NCBI GenBank assembly: GCA_033850885.1
Contig: JAWWPG010000060.1
Location: forward strand, 41,776 to 105,775
Source of the DNA: JAWWPG01 sp033850885
GTDB lineage: Bacteria; Actinomycetota; Actinomycetes; Propionibacteriales; Nocardioidaceae
DNA: 64,000 nucleotides
Reading direction: 5' to 3'
Shown: piece after piece, positions 41,228-49,985 of the stretch
Layout of the letters: every line of letters starts with the position of its first letter
How positions within the stretch are numbered: the stretch's first letter is position 1
Made by a program: the position numbers and the translations under genes
Notes under the pieces: generated by a model
What the model was told of the DNA's origin: nothing
Database searches by the model: none
Seen by the model: only the letters and a program-made list of their open reading frames with translations

Positions 41228-41623
41228 ATGAAGGTGCTGGTCTACAGCGACGACGCGTCCACCCGTGCAGCCGTCCTGCTCGCGCTGGGCAAGCGCCCGC
41301 ATCCGGATCTGCCGGCCCTCGAGTACGTCGAATGTGCCACCGAGCCGGCGGTCATCACGACGATGGACGCCGGCGGAGTCGATCTCGCCATCCTCGACGG
41401 GGAAGCCGTCCCGGCGGGGGGGATGGGCATCTGCCGGCAGCTCAAGGACGAGATCTACCGGTGCCCACCGATCCTGGTGCTCACCGGACGGGTCGACGAC
41501 GGCTGGCTGGCAACCTGGTCGCGCGCCGAGGCCTCGCTGCCGCACCCTCTCGACCCGATCGCGCTGGCCCACACGGTGACCCGGCTGCTCGTCCCAAGGG
41601 CCGACATCGCAACGACCGGCTGA
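41228..41623 (+). CDS. Response-regulator-receiver-like protein
   Basis: A 131-residue protein with a CheY-like fold: KVLVYSDDASTRAAVLLALG, VDLAILDGEAVPAGGMGICRQ and PPILVLTGRVDDGWLATWS. The phosphoacceptor position appears as the Asp in AILDGEA and the Thr in VLTGR, but one of the N-terminal acidic pair is weak (YSDD). There is no output domain. A stand-alone receiver here, just upstream of trpD, looks like a conserved actinobacterial feature; no kinase is nearby and the role is unknown. ATG 41228 follows GAAGG. It diverges from ctaE. Confidence 0.8.
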   Translation: MKVLVYSDDASTRAAVLLALGKRPHPDLPALEYVECATEPAVITTMDAGGVDLAILDGEAVPAGGMGICRQLKDEIYRCPPILVLTGRVDDGWLATWSRAEASLPHPLDPIALAHTVTRLLVPRADIATTG

Positions 41624-41630
41624 TCGCAGC

Positions 41631-42665
41631 ATGTCGGACTTCACCTGGCCGGAGGTGCTCTCACGTCTGATCGCCCGGCAGCACCTGCAGGCCGAACAAG
41701 CCGGCTGGGCGATGCGGCAGATCCTGGCCGGTGAGGCCTCACCTGCGCAGATCGCGGGGTTCGCGGTGGCGCTGCGGGCCAAGGGTGAGACCGTCTCGGA
41801 GGTCGAAGGACTGGTCGCGACCATGTACGAGTTCGCCGCCCCGTGCCCCCTCGAGGGCCGCGCAGTCGACATCGTCGGGACCGGTGGGGACCGGTCACGG
41901 ACCGTCAACATCTCCACGATGGCCGCGATCGTGACCGCCGGCGCAGGTGTCCCAGTGGTCAAGCACGGTAACCGCGCGGCATCCTCCTCCTGTGGTTCGG
42001 CCGATGTGCTGGAGGCACTCGGAGTCCGGCTCGACCTCGACCCTGGCACCGTCGCGCGAATCGGCAGAGAGGTCGGGATCACCTTCTGCTTTGCTCCGGT
42101 CTTCCACTCGGCCCTGAGGCACTCCGCCAGCACCCGCCGCGATCTCGGCGTCGCGACCACGTTCAACTTCCTGGGGCCGCTGGCGAACCCGGCTCGGCCC
42201 GCGGCCCAGGCCGTGGGGGTGGCGGACGAGCGGATGGCGGGGATCATCGCAGGCGTCCTCGCCGGTCGCGCAATCGATGGGTTCGTGTTCCACGGCAATG
42301 ACGGGCTCGACGAGCTGACCACCACGACCACCTCGCGGGTGTGGACCATCTCGGCCGGCTCGGTCTCGGACGACGTGTTCGATCCGCTCGACCTGGGAAT
42401 CGAACGGTCCGACCCCGCGAGTCTGGTGGGAGGGGACGTCGCCTTCAACACAGCCGTCGTCCACCGGCTGCTCGATGGTGAGGCGGGTGCGGTTCGCGAC
42501 GCCGTACTGCTGAACGCCGCTGCCGGGATCGCCGCCTTCGAGGGCACGTCAGGAACGCTGCCGGCGAGGCTCGGTGCCGGGTTCGAGCGGGCGCGGGCCG
42601 CCGTGGACTCGGGCGCCGCCCGAGACACACTCGCCCGCTGGCTCGCCGCGGTTTCGGCTGCCTGA
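41631..42665 (+). CDS. trpD: Anthranilate phosphoribosyltransferase
   Basis: A 344-residue enzyme of tryptophan synthesis that joins anthranilate to PRPP. The PRPP-binding glycine-rich motif is VDIVGTGGDRSRTVNISTMA; VKHGNRAASSSCGSADVLEALG and FNFLGPLANPARP are also diagnostic, as is FHGNDGLDELTTTT. It starts 7 bases after the receiver-like gene and is probably cotranscribed. The other trp genes are not in the window, as in mycobacteria, where trpD is also separate and beside ctaE. Confidence 0.96.
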   Translation: MSDFTWPEVLSRLIARQHLQAEQAGWAMRQILAGEASPAQIAGFAVALRAKGETVSEVEGLVATMYEFAAPCPLEGRAVDIVGTGGDRSRTVNISTMAAIVTAGAGVPVVKHGNRAASSSCGSADVLEALGVRLDLDPGTVARIGREVGITFCFAPVFHSALRHSASTRRDLGVATTFNFLGPLANPARPAAQAVGVADERMAGIIAGVLAGRAIDGFVFHGNDGLDELTTTTTSRVWTISAGSVSDDVFDPLDLGIERSDPASLVGGDVAFNTAVVHRLLDGEAGAVRDAVLLNAAAGIAAFEGTSGTLPARLGAGFERARAAVDSGAARDTLARWLAAVSAA

Positions 42666-42838
42666 CCTGCGGCGCGGCTGACCTGCGCCGGCCTCTCGGT
42701 TTCGTATCATCTGGTCTTGGCACTAAACTTGTGTCGAGATGTCGGCGCGTGCACATCTGCCGCGTCGCCGGGGGAGCCAAGGGGACACAGCAGGGCTGCT
42801 GCACGGGCAGCCGTGGACCGGGATGAGACGAGGACTGG

Positions 42839-44269
42839 ATGGGCCTGGCGCAGGCATGGGGCCGCAGCGGTGGCCAACATGCACCGGGCGACCGCTCGTT
42901 CGCGGCATCCCTCGGTCTGACGGTCCTCGGCGCCATCATCCCCGGCAGCGGCTTCTGGTTCGCCGGCAGGCGTCGCCTCGGCGCGGTGGTGTTCGTCGTC
43001 GCGCTGGCCGGCCTCGTGACAGCGCTGCTGCTCGGTCTGCTGAACCCGCGGCTCTACCTGCATTCGATCCTGCAGCCGAGCAGGCTCGTGGCCCTGATCG
43101 TCGCCTTCGTCGTGGTGGCCATCACTTGGATGGCGATCATCATGTTCAGCCACCTCGAGCTGCGCCCCCGGCGGATGACGACCTGGCAGCGCATCATCGG
43201 CGTGGGCGTTGCGATCATCTTGTGCTTCGCAGTGGCCACGCCGTTCGCGGTCGGCGCCCGCTACGCGTATGCGACGCGCGACTTCATCACGCACGTCTTC
43301 CCGAAGAGCCCGGTCAGCAAGACCACTCCGAAGAACGAGAGCGACTCGAACCCGTGGGCCGGCCAGCGGCGGGTCAACATCCTGCTCCTCGGCGGTGACG
43401 GCGGCGTCCTGCGGCAAGGCGTGCGTACCGACTCGATGATCGTGGCGAGCATCGACACCACGACCGGCAACACCGTGCTGTTCAGCCTGCCGCGAAATCT
43501 GCAGAGCGCCCCGTTCCCACCGGGGTCGGCGTTGGCGAGGCTCTATCCCAACGGCTTCAACGGAGCCGGGGACGAGGGCAACTGGTTGCTGAACGCCGTG
43601 TACCGGATGGTGCCGCTGCTGCACCCGGGCATCTTGGGTGCCACCGACAACGAGGGTGCCGATGCGCTGAAGATGTCGATCTCCCAAATACTCGGGCTGC
43701 ACGTCGACTACTACGTGCTGATCAACCTGCAAGGGTTCGTGCAGATGGTCAACGCACTCGGAGGCATCACCGTCAACATCAACCAGATCGTGCCGATCGG
43801 GGGGAACCTGGACAGCGGCGTCCCGCCGACGGGATGGATCCAGCCCGGCCCCAACAAGCACCTCGACGGCTGGCACGCGTTATGGTTCGCGCGCGGGCGG
43901 TGGAACACCGACGACTACCACCGGATGCAGAACCAGCGGTGCGTGATCGATGCCGTGATCCACCAGATGAGCCCGACCAACGTGCTCCTCAGGTACCAGC
44001 AGATCGCCGCCGCCGGTACGAAGATCGCCCGCACCGACATCCCCCAGGAGCTCCTCCCTGCCCTCGTGGACCTTGGCCTCAAGGTCAAGGACGCCAAGCT
44101 GAGCAGTGTCGTCTTCCAGCCCAACGCGCATTTCAACCCCGTCGACCCGAACTTCACCTACATGCGTTCGGTGGTCCAGAACGCGCTCCACCCCTCGTCG
44201 TCAGGCGGGCATCGCCCGAAGATCATCCAACGCCCGCAGAGTGCCTGCGCCTACCACCCGGTTGGCTGA
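42839..44269 (+). CDS. LytR-CpsA-Psr (LCP) family protein
   Basis: A 476-residue membrane enzyme with four N-terminal helices (between residues 22 and 140) and an extracytoplasmic LCP domain (about 180-420). The domain shows VNILLLGGDGG, RTDSMIVASIDTTTGNTVLF, SLPRNLQ and DALKMSISQILGLHVDYYVL; WFARGRWNTDDYHRMQNQRC contains the conserved Arg residues that bind the lipid pyrophosphate. LCP enzymes transfer lipid-linked polysaccharides (arabinogalactan or teichoic acid-like polymers) to peptidoglycan. The multi-helix N-terminus is longer than the usual single anchor. The long 5' interval from trpD suggests its own promoter. Confidence 0.9.
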   Translation: MGLAQAWGRSGGQHAPGDRSFAASLGLTVLGAIIPGSGFWFAGRRRLGAVVFVVALAGLVTALLLGLLNPRLYLHSILQPSRLVALIVAFVVVAITWMAIIMFSHLELRPRRMTTWQRIIGVGVAIILCFAVATPFAVGARYAYATRDFITHVFPKSPVSKTTPKNESDSNPWAGQRRVNILLLGGDGGVLRQGVRTDSMIVASIDTTTGNTVLFSLPRNLQSAPFPPGSALARLYPNGFNGAGDEGNWLLNAVYRMVPLLHPGILGATDNEGADALKMSISQILGLHVDYYVLINLQGFVQMVNALGGITVNINQIVPIGGNLDSGVPPTGWIQPGPNKHLDGWHALWFARGRWNTDDYHRMQNQRCVIDAVIHQMSPTNVLLRYQQIAAAGTKIARTDIPQELLPALVDLGLKVKDAKLSSVVFQPNAHFNPVDPNFTYMRSVVQNALHPSSSGGHRPKIIQRPQSACAYHPVG

Positions 44270-44314
44270 CCGGAGCGCTCGCGTTCGAGGGCAGGTGGTC
44301 GACGTACGCCAGGG

Positions 44315-44596
44315 TCAGCCGTCGGCGCCGAGGGAGAACGCGGCCTCCAGGTCGTGGCTGGAGTAGCTCCGGAACGCGATGTGCGTCGCGGTCGACAAGA
44401 CGCCGGGGACCTTGTTGAGCTGGTCGGGGATGAGCGCCGCCACGTCCTCGTGCTGACGAACCCGTACCAGGGCGATGAGGTCGATCTCGCCGGTCACCGA
44501 GTAGACCTCACTCACGCCGTCTATCGACGCGATCTGCTCCGCGATCTCAGGGATCCTGGCGACGTCTGCCTTGATGAACACGATTGCGGTGATCAC
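44315..44596 (-). CDS. Lrp/AsnC ligand-binding domain protein
   Basis: A 93-residue stand-alone RAM domain: ITAIVFIKADVARIPEIAEQ, IDGVSEVYSVTGEIDLIALV and HIAFRSYSSHDLEAAF. In full Lrp/AsnC regulators this domain binds amino acids and mediates oligomerisation; the DNA-binding helix-turn-helix is absent here, so it is probably a sensor or subunit rather than a regulator on its own. The GTG at 44596 begins the domain; in-frame codons upstream run through a tandem repeat and are not coding. The repeat array C lies immediately upstream in its 5' region. Confidence 0.85.
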   Translation of the reverse strand: MITAIVFIKADVARIPEIAEQIASIDGVSEVYSVTGEIDLIALVRVRQHEDVAALIPDQLNKVPGVLSTATHIAFRSYSSHDLEAAFSLGADG

Positions 44597-44641
44597 GTGG
44601 GCGGCCTCCTGCGCATCGGGATAGAGGAAGCCTAGTCCCCG

Positions 44642-44843
44642 TTGACCCGTCGGAAAATTGGTGTTGACCCGTCGGAAAGTTGGGCTTGACCCGTCGGAAA
44701 GTTGGGCTTGAGCCGTCGGAAAGTTGGGGCTTGAGCGGCCGGAAGGTTTGGCTTGAGTCGGCAGCAGGGGCGGATATGCGCCAACTTTGCGACGGCTCAA
44801 CCGCAGTGGAGGCCAGCCATCGGCAACTTTGCGACGGGTCAAC
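44642..44843. repeat. Intergenic repeat element C (tandem array plus inverted copies)
   Basis: Five contiguous units of 22-23 bp (starts 44642, 44664, 44686, 44708 and 44731; core TTGACCCGTCGGAAAGTTG, last unit diverged) plus a decayed sixth at 44753. Two inverted copies follow, at 44781-44800 and 44823-44843, reading CAACTTTGCGACGG(C/G)TCAA. Inverted and direct copies differ by the same G/C change at one base. The array fills the gap between the nuclease stop and the Lrp-like start. Confidence 0.95.
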
Positions 44844-44848
44844 AGCAG

Positions 44849-46654
44849 TCAGCGGGCCGGCCTAGCGAGCGTGTCGAGCAGTCTGGGCGTGTCGAACGGA
44901 ACCATCGAGTCCCGGGAAGCGGATATCGACTCGAGAAGGTCACGGTGAGACTCTGCACCGGCGAGCGGGCAGCTCCACTCGCCGTCGACGGCGACGAGAC
45001 GGACCCCTGGCAGCTCCAGCCACCTCAGCACCTTCTCGGACTCCTCCGGCGTCGCCGCCGGCGCCGGCCCCGGACCCGGCAGGACCGTCTCCGCGCACGA
45101 CCTGAGACCGCCGGTCCAGGCGCGGGCATCGGCGCCGGCGGGGATCCTGCCGGCGGACGCGAGCCTGCCGTACCGGACGACGTGCACCTCCCACCCCCGA
45201 TCTTCGTTCCGGCGCGCCGCGACGATCTCGGCGCACGAGGTCAGCGCGGTCAGCCGTTGGGTGCGAGCCGCTGCCCGGACGAAGCTGACCATCCGGTTGC
45301 GCTGCCGGGTCGCCTCCTCGAAGCGCTCGAAGTCCGACAGCTTCGCCATCCGCACCCGAAGCGCCCGTACGACGTCGACGGGGCTCTCCGCAATGGCGGT
45401 GCGCAGCCTGTCGACGACGACCGTGTAGGCGTCCAGGGACGACGTACCGTCACACGGGGAAAGGCACTTGCCCATCTCGGCGAGCGCGCAGGCACTGCGA
45501 TGCGGCTGCCGGGGAAAGCGCCCGCCACACTGACGGATCGGGAAGCTCTCGTGCAGGGCGGCTATGGCGTCCTGTGCCGTGGCGCGTGAGTGGAAGGGTC
45601 CCAGATAGTCGGCGCCGTCGCCGAGGACCTGGGTGACGAGGGAAAGTCTCGGCCATGGCTCCGCCGTCACCTTGACCCAGGTCGACCGCTCGGGGAACTT
45701 CGAGCGGCGGTTGTACCGGGGCTTGTGCTCGGCGATCAGCCGCAGCTCGCGGATCTCGGCCTCGAGCGCAGTGGTGCACGTGATCGCCTCGACCGCATCG
45801 GCGAGGCCGACCATCTCGCCCATCCTGGACCGCGTCTCGCTCGCGGTGAAGTAGGTGCGGACCCGGCTGCGGAGGTCTTTGGACGTACCGACGTAGAGCA
45901 CCTGGCCACGGGCATCCCGGAACAGGTAGACGCCGGGCTTGTGCGGAAGCTGTTCGGCGAGATGCCGCTTCTTGCGCTGGGCCGGGGAGACCCTCGACGA
46001 GAACGTCTGGAGCTCTTCGAGGGTATGCACCCCGAGGTTGCCCAGGCGCTCCATCAGGCCGTGCAGTACGTCGACGGTCGCCCGGGCATCCGACAGCGCC
46101 CGGTGGTTCGGGGTGGTCGACGCGTGAAAGAGGCGGGCCAGCGATGACAGCTTGCAGTTCGGCGCGTCGTCGCGGGTGATGATGCGACGCGCGAGCTTCG
46201 CGGTGTCGAGAACCTCGAAGTGTGGCCAGCTGAGCGCCAGGACGGCGGCGTTGTGCCGCAGGAAGCCGACGTCGAATGGTGCGTTGTGGGCGACGAGCAC
46301 CGACCCGGCGGCGAACTCGAGGAATGCCGGCAGCGCGGCCGCGATCGTCGGCGCGTCGGCCACCATGTGGTTGGTGATCCCGGTGAGGACACTGATGAAC
46401 GGCGGAATGGGCTCGCTGGGCCGGACCAACGTCTGGAACTCGCCCAGGACCTCGCCGCTGCGGACCTTCACCGCGCCGATCTCGGTGATCGAGGAGCCGC
46501 CGACCGCCGACCCACCCGTTGTCTCCAGGTCGACGACGACGAACGTCGCCTCTCGCAGCAGGGTGCCGAGCTCGTCGAACGTCTGCTGGACGGCGATCAT
46601 CGACGCCGCGACGGCCACCCTGAGGGGGTCGGCTCGCGGCGTCAAGGTCGTCAT
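44849..46654 (-). CDS. DEDDh exonuclease fused to UvrC-like GIY-YIG nuclease
   Basis: A 601-residue two-nuclease protein. Residues 35-200 are a DnaQ-like 3'-5' exonuclease with FVVVDLETTGG (first Asp-Glu), HNAPFDVGFL and HRALSDARAT (DEDDh His and Asp). Residues 240-320 are a GIY-YIG endonuclease (GVYLFRDARGQVLYVGTSKDLRSRV), followed by a UvrC-like region with cysteines near ACALAEMGKCLSPC. The architecture matches M. tuberculosis Rv2191 and Cho-like repair proteins; it probably acts in DNA repair. The ATG at 46654 has a TAACGT box 8 bases upstream. Large upstream in-frame extension is antisense to the NYN gene and not coding. Confidence 0.92.
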   Translation of the reverse strand: MTTLTPRADPLRVAVAASMIAVQQTFDELGTLLREATFVVVDLETTGGSAVGGSSITEIGAVKVRSGEVLGEFQTLVRPSEPIPPFISVLTGITNHMVADAPTIAAALPAFLEFAAGSVLVAHNAPFDVGFLRHNAAVLALSWPHFEVLDTAKLARRIITRDDAPNCKLSSLARLFHASTTPNHRALSDARATVDVLHGLMERLGNLGVHTLEELQTFSSRVSPAQRKKRHLAEQLPHKPGVYLFRDARGQVLYVGTSKDLRSRVRTYFTASETRSRMGEMVGLADAVEAITCTTALEAEIRELRLIAEHKPRYNRRSKFPERSTWVKVTAEPWPRLSLVTQVLGDGADYLGPFHSRATAQDAIAALHESFPIRQCGGRFPRQPHRSACALAEMGKCLSPCDGTSSLDAYTVVVDRLRTAIAESPVDVVRALRVRMAKLSDFERFEEATRQRNRMVSFVRAAARTQRLTALTSCAEIVAARRNEDRGWEVHVVRYGRLASAGRIPAGADARAWTGGLRSCAETVLPGPGPAPAATPEESEKVLRWLELPGVRLVAVDGEWSCPLAGAESHRDLLESISASRDSMVPFDTPRLLDTLARPAR

Positions 46655-46662
46655 GTCTCGAC

Positions 46663-46668
46663 ACGTTA
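46663..46668 (-). promoter_or_regulatory. -10 box for exonuclease gene
   Basis: On the minus strand TAACGT, then 8 bases, then ATG 46654; possibly leaderless. Confidence 0.3.
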
Positions 46669-46843
46669 GGGCCGACCACCGACGAAACCAGGTGGGACAC
46701 ACCCGCACCGGGAGACGCCAGCGCCTTAGGACCGCGCAGAAGTGGCTCGCGGTGGTTTGGTGCCTCTGAGACCATTGTGGTATGAGAGCCGCCGCGCAAC
46801 GTCGCTCGCCCTCGCCTCGCGGGTGGGTGGGGTAGGCAGTGCC

Positions 46844-48139
46844 GTGACGCCGGAAGCGCTGTCTCCCACCGTTCGGACCGCGGTGGTCTCGCTTGCCTCG
46901 GAGGCGCTCGGGCGAATGCCCGCCGGACAGATCCCCGTGGCCTTGCGCAAGTCGGCGTCGTTCGCGCCGGCGCGCCGTGTCAAGCTCGTCGGCCGGCTGA
47001 TCGCGGACACCGTCGCCGACGACGAGGAGTTCCGCCAGCATCTCGCGACCCAGGTCAAGGCGATGGCGCCGAAGGCGGTCGCCGCCCTGGCCTCCGACGA
47101 CGAGGTTCCGGCCGACGATCTCGTTCAGGCGGCGGCGGTCGCCTACCTCATCGGCAGCGACCGATGGCCCGAGGTCGCCGCTGCCGCGGCGGCCGCGGAG
47201 CGCCAGCAGCTGGGTCGATCCCAGGAGGCCGCGGAAGCGGTCGAGCGGCTCGCCGGCCAGCTGTCCCAGGCGCGCGCCGAGGCCAAACGGCAACGCGACA
47301 AGCTGCGCGCCCAGGTCGACTCGCTCAAGGCGGACAACGTCGCGCTTCGGCGTAGCCTCGGCCAGTCCCGCACCGAGCTCAAGGAGGCCCGGGGCGTCAC
47401 CGCGCGGTCCATCGACGCCGTCGACGAGGTACGGCGAGAGGCCGAGGTGGCGATTCGGGAGTCGGCCGCGGAGACCCGGCGGCTGCGTGCCAGGGTGGGC
47501 GAACTGGAGGCGGAGACGTCGGCGAGCCGCCGCGCCCTCCGCGACGACCGCGACGCCGAGGTGGTCAGGCTCAGGCTGCTCCTCGACACCATGGTCGAGG
47601 CCGCCCACGGCCTCCGCCGTGAGCTGGCCCTGCCGCCCTCGTCAGGCCTGCCCGCGGACGTCGTACCGACGGTGGAGCCCGGGTCCGCCTCGGCGACCTC
47701 CCAGATCGGTCGCGCCCTGCTGTCCGACGACCCGATCCTGTTGCGTCGCTTGCTCGAGCTGCCACGCGTACACCTCATCGTCGACGGCTACAACGTGTCG
47801 AAGGAGGCGTGGCCGTCCTCGCCGCTAGAGCAGCAACGGACCCGGCTGGTGGCCCGGCTGGCCGGGCTGGTCTCGGGAAAGGGCATCGAGACGACCGTCG
47901 TGTTCGACGGGGCAGACCTGCTGCACACGCCGGTGTTCGCGTCGCCGCGTGCCGTGCGCGTGCGGTTCAGCCCGCCGGGCGTCATCGCGGACGACGTCGT
48001 CAGGGATCTGGTCGGCGCGGAACCGGTGGGTCGCCCGGTCATCGTCGTCTCGACGGACCGTGAGGTGGCCGAGACCGTCACGAAGATGGGCGCCCGGTCA
48101 GTGGCGTCGAGCGCGCTCGTCGCCGTGATCGGGCGTTAG
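46844..48139 (+). CDS. NYN-domain (YacP-like) RNA-nuclease-like protein
   Basis: A protein of about 431 residues. The N-terminal 100 residues are helical, a long coiled coil runs from about 120 to 260 (EAVERLAGQLSQARAEAKRQ, RDKLRAQVDSLKADNVALR), and the C-terminal 150 form a NYN/PIN-like domain: VHLIVDGYNVSKEAWPS, TTVVFDGADLL, DDVVRDLVGAE and VIVVSTDREVAE, with the acidic residues expected to bind metal. Related YacP/Rae1-type proteins cleave RNA, often at the ribosome. GTG 46844 starts the family N-terminus (VTPEALSPTVR); a start at 46742 is possible. It diverges from the exonuclease gene. Confidence 0.87.
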   Translation: MTPEALSPTVRTAVVSLASEALGRMPAGQIPVALRKSASFAPARRVKLVGRLIADTVADDEEFRQHLATQVKAMAPKAVAALASDDEVPADDLVQAAAVAYLIGSDRWPEVAAAAAAAERQQLGRSQEAAEAVERLAGQLSQARAEAKRQRDKLRAQVDSLKADNVALRRSLGQSRTELKEARGVTARSIDAVDEVRREAEVAIRESAAETRRLRARVGELEAETSASRRALRDDRDAEVVRLRLLLDTMVEAAHGLRRELALPPSSGLPADVVPTVEPGSASATSQIGRALLSDDPILLRRLLELPRVHLIVDGYNVSKEAWPSSPLEQQRTRLVARLAGLVSGKGIETTVVFDGADLLHTPVFASPRAVRVRFSPPGVIADDVVRDLVGAEPVGRPVIVVSTDREVAETVTKMGARSVASSALVAVIGR

Positions 48140-48272
48140 CCGCCGGTGGGCCGCAACGGCCGCAACGGCCGTACCTGCCCACGCGAGCCCGGTCGAGAGT
48201 CTCGCCGAAACTGTCGGAGCCTCCTCGTAGCGTCGTCGGCGTAGGTGGAGGTCCCGTCGACCGGAGGACGTC

Positions 48273-48647
48273 ATGACGCACGAGGCAGCACCCATCCCCA
48301 GCCAACATGGCCGCCCGCAGCCGGCGGCGTTGACGACCAACGGGTTCAAGCCGGGTTCGTCAGCGGCGGAGAGCAGTTCGACCCTCATCGACTGTGACAC
48401 CTGTACGGCGCGTGGCACCGCCTGCGGGGACTGTGTGGTGACCGTCCTGCTCGGCGGTCCGCCCCTCGGGGTGACGCTCAACGAGGAGGAGCGGCGGGCG
48501 CTGGAGGTGCTGGCGGACGCCGGCCTGATCCCCCCGCTTCGCCGCTCGGCCGGTGCGGAGGTCGAGGTCGTCGGCTCGGTTTGGCGGGAATACACCGATG
48601 ATCCTGGTGCAGATGTGGCTGCAGTGACCAGAGGGAGCAGTGGGTAA
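48273..48647 (+). CDS. Conserved protein with paired CxxC motifs
   Basis: A 124-residue protein with an unstructured first 35 residues and a compact cysteine motif, IDCDTCTARGTACGDCVVTVL, followed by TLNEEERRALEVLADAGLIPP. The four cysteines (CxxC, 7 residues, CxxC) are well placed to bind zinc or an Fe-S cluster. I know similar sequences in Nocardioides-like actinobacteria but no assigned function. The start ATG follows GGAGGACGTC. It lies between the NYN nuclease and the NlpC/P60 hydrolase on the same strand. Confidence 0.7.
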   Translation: MTHEAAPIPSQHGRPQPAALTTNGFKPGSSAAESSSTLIDCDTCTARGTACGDCVVTVLLGGPPLGVTLNEEERRALEVLADAGLIPPLRRSAGAEVEVVGSVWREYTDDPGADVAAVTRGSSG

Positions 48648-48834
48648 GGCCCAAACGGCGCAGCGGAAGGTGAAGCTCGGGGGCGGTGACCAAAAGCAGA
48701 CGAAAGGAGGCGACTGTCGGTAGGGTGAGCCCTGGGTCTCTGTAGCAGCTGGCCACGCCGGGCCGGCTCGGAGACTGCGCCCGTTATGGGGGGGACACCC
48801 ACGGGCGTCATGATCGGGAGGGAGACCGTCGACC

Positions 48835-49929
48835 TTGTCGAACGGGCATGACAGTCGAGCGCCCCGAACCGCCAAGCGGCTCGCCATGATCGGCGCTGCC
48901 ACGCTGCTGGGCAGCATGCTGCTCGCCCCGGCGCCCGGTAGCGCCAACCCAGCTGCGCCCCAGGGTCCGCAGGGCCAGCCCGCCAGGCCGACGATCAGCT
49001 CGGTGCAGGACCGGTTGCAGGTCCTCGACCGGCGGGGGGAGATCGCCTCCGAGGCGTACAACACCGTCAATGTGCGGATGCACCAGGCGCAGGCGCGGAT
49101 GACGGAGCTCAAGACCGGCGTCGAGCGGCAGCGCACGCGGGTGGCCACCCTGCGTCGCGACCTCCTGGGAGCCGCGCTCTCCGACTACGCGAGCACCGGC
49201 GGCCTGTCCCCGACCATCTCCCTGTTGCTGTCGAGGCACCCGGGACAGTTCATCAACGCCCTGGCCACCACGGCGGTCGTCGAGCACGAGCAGGCGGGCA
49301 TGCTCAGCCTGCTACAGCAGCAGCAGAAGCAGCTTGGCGTGCAGGAGCGGCAGGCCGAGCGCGAGCTGTCGACGATCACCGCGGACCGCAGCCGGCTCGC
49401 CGCGCACAAGGCCGCTCTCGCAAAGAGCGTGCAGGCGGCCCAGAAGCTGCTCGCTCAGCTCAAGGCGAAGCAGCGCCAGCGGGTCCTCGCGCTCCAGCGC
49501 CATGACACGACGAACCCGAGTAACTACACACCGCCGAGCCGTGGCACCGAGCGTCCCCCGTCGTCCCCTGGGAACCCGACCGGTCGCGCTGCGGTTGCGG
49601 TTGCCACCGCGCTCGCTCAGCTCGGCAAGCCGTACGTCTACGGTGCTGCCGGACCGGACGCATTCGACTGCTCCGGACTGACCATGTACTCCTGGGCGGC
49701 CGCCGGTGTCTCGCTGTCCCACTCGTCCGCCGTGCAGTCCGGGACCGGCGTTCCGGTCTCGATCTCCGAGCTGCAACCCGGGGACCTGGTGTTCTACTAC
49801 TCGCCGGTCTCGCACGTGGCGATGTACATCGGAAACGGCCAGGTCGTGCATGCCCCGCACACCGGTTCCGTCGTCCAGATCGTGCCGTTGACCTCGATGC
49901 CGATCGCCTGGGCCCGCCGCGTCGGTTGA
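48835..49929 (+). CDS. NlpC/P60 peptidoglycan hydrolase
   Basis: A 364-residue secreted cell-wall endopeptidase of the RipC/RipA type. It has a signal peptide (IGAATLLGSMLLAPAPGSA), a long coiled coil (about residues 55-220, including VQDRLQVLDRRGEIASEAYN and QQQQKQLGVQERQAERELS), a Pro/Thr linker and a C-terminal NlpC/P60 domain with the catalytic Cys in AFDCSGLTMYSW and His in SHVAMYIGNGQVVHAPH. The coiled coil is where FtsX-type activators bind the mycobacterial orthologue RipC. The TTG at 48835 follows GGGAGGGAG; an internal ATG at residue 18 would still leave a hydrophobic leader. Confidence 0.9.
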   Translation: MSNGHDSRAPRTAKRLAMIGAATLLGSMLLAPAPGSANPAAPQGPQGQPARPTISSVQDRLQVLDRRGEIASEAYNTVNVRMHQAQARMTELKTGVERQRTRVATLRRDLLGAALSDYASTGGLSPTISLLLSRHPGQFINALATTAVVEHEQAGMLSLLQQQQKQLGVQERQAERELSTITADRSRLAAHKAALAKSVQAAQKLLAQLKAKQRQRVLALQRHDTTNPSNYTPPSRGTERPPSSPGNPTGRAAVAVATALAQLGKPYVYGAAGPDAFDCSGLTMYSWAAAGVSLSHSSAVQSGTGVPVSISELQPGDLVFYYSPVSHVAMYIGNGQVVHAPHTGSVVQIVPLTSMPIAWARRVG

Positions 49930-49973
49930 CGTCCCCCTGGGCATGTGAGCGGCCGCCGCGCGGTACCCGGACC

Positions 49974-49979
49974 TAGGAT
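49974..49979 (+). promoter_or_regulatory. -10 box for HEATH-motif protein gene
   Basis: TAGGAT, then 6 bases, then GTG 49986; leaderless arrangement. Confidence 0.45.
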
Positions 49980-49985
49980 TGTCCG

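Noticed and set aside
44642..44843. CRISPR-like array
   Set aside because: Units of 22-23 bp are contiguous with no unique spacers, two copies are inverted and no cas gene is nearby, so the array is a tandem repeat and not a CRISPR.
48648..48834. c-di-AMP (ydaO-type) riboswitch upstream of the NlpC/P60 gene
   Set aside because: Such riboswitches commonly precede cell-wall hydrolases, and a GTCGGTAGGG-like string is present, but the other conserved segments could not be found in order.
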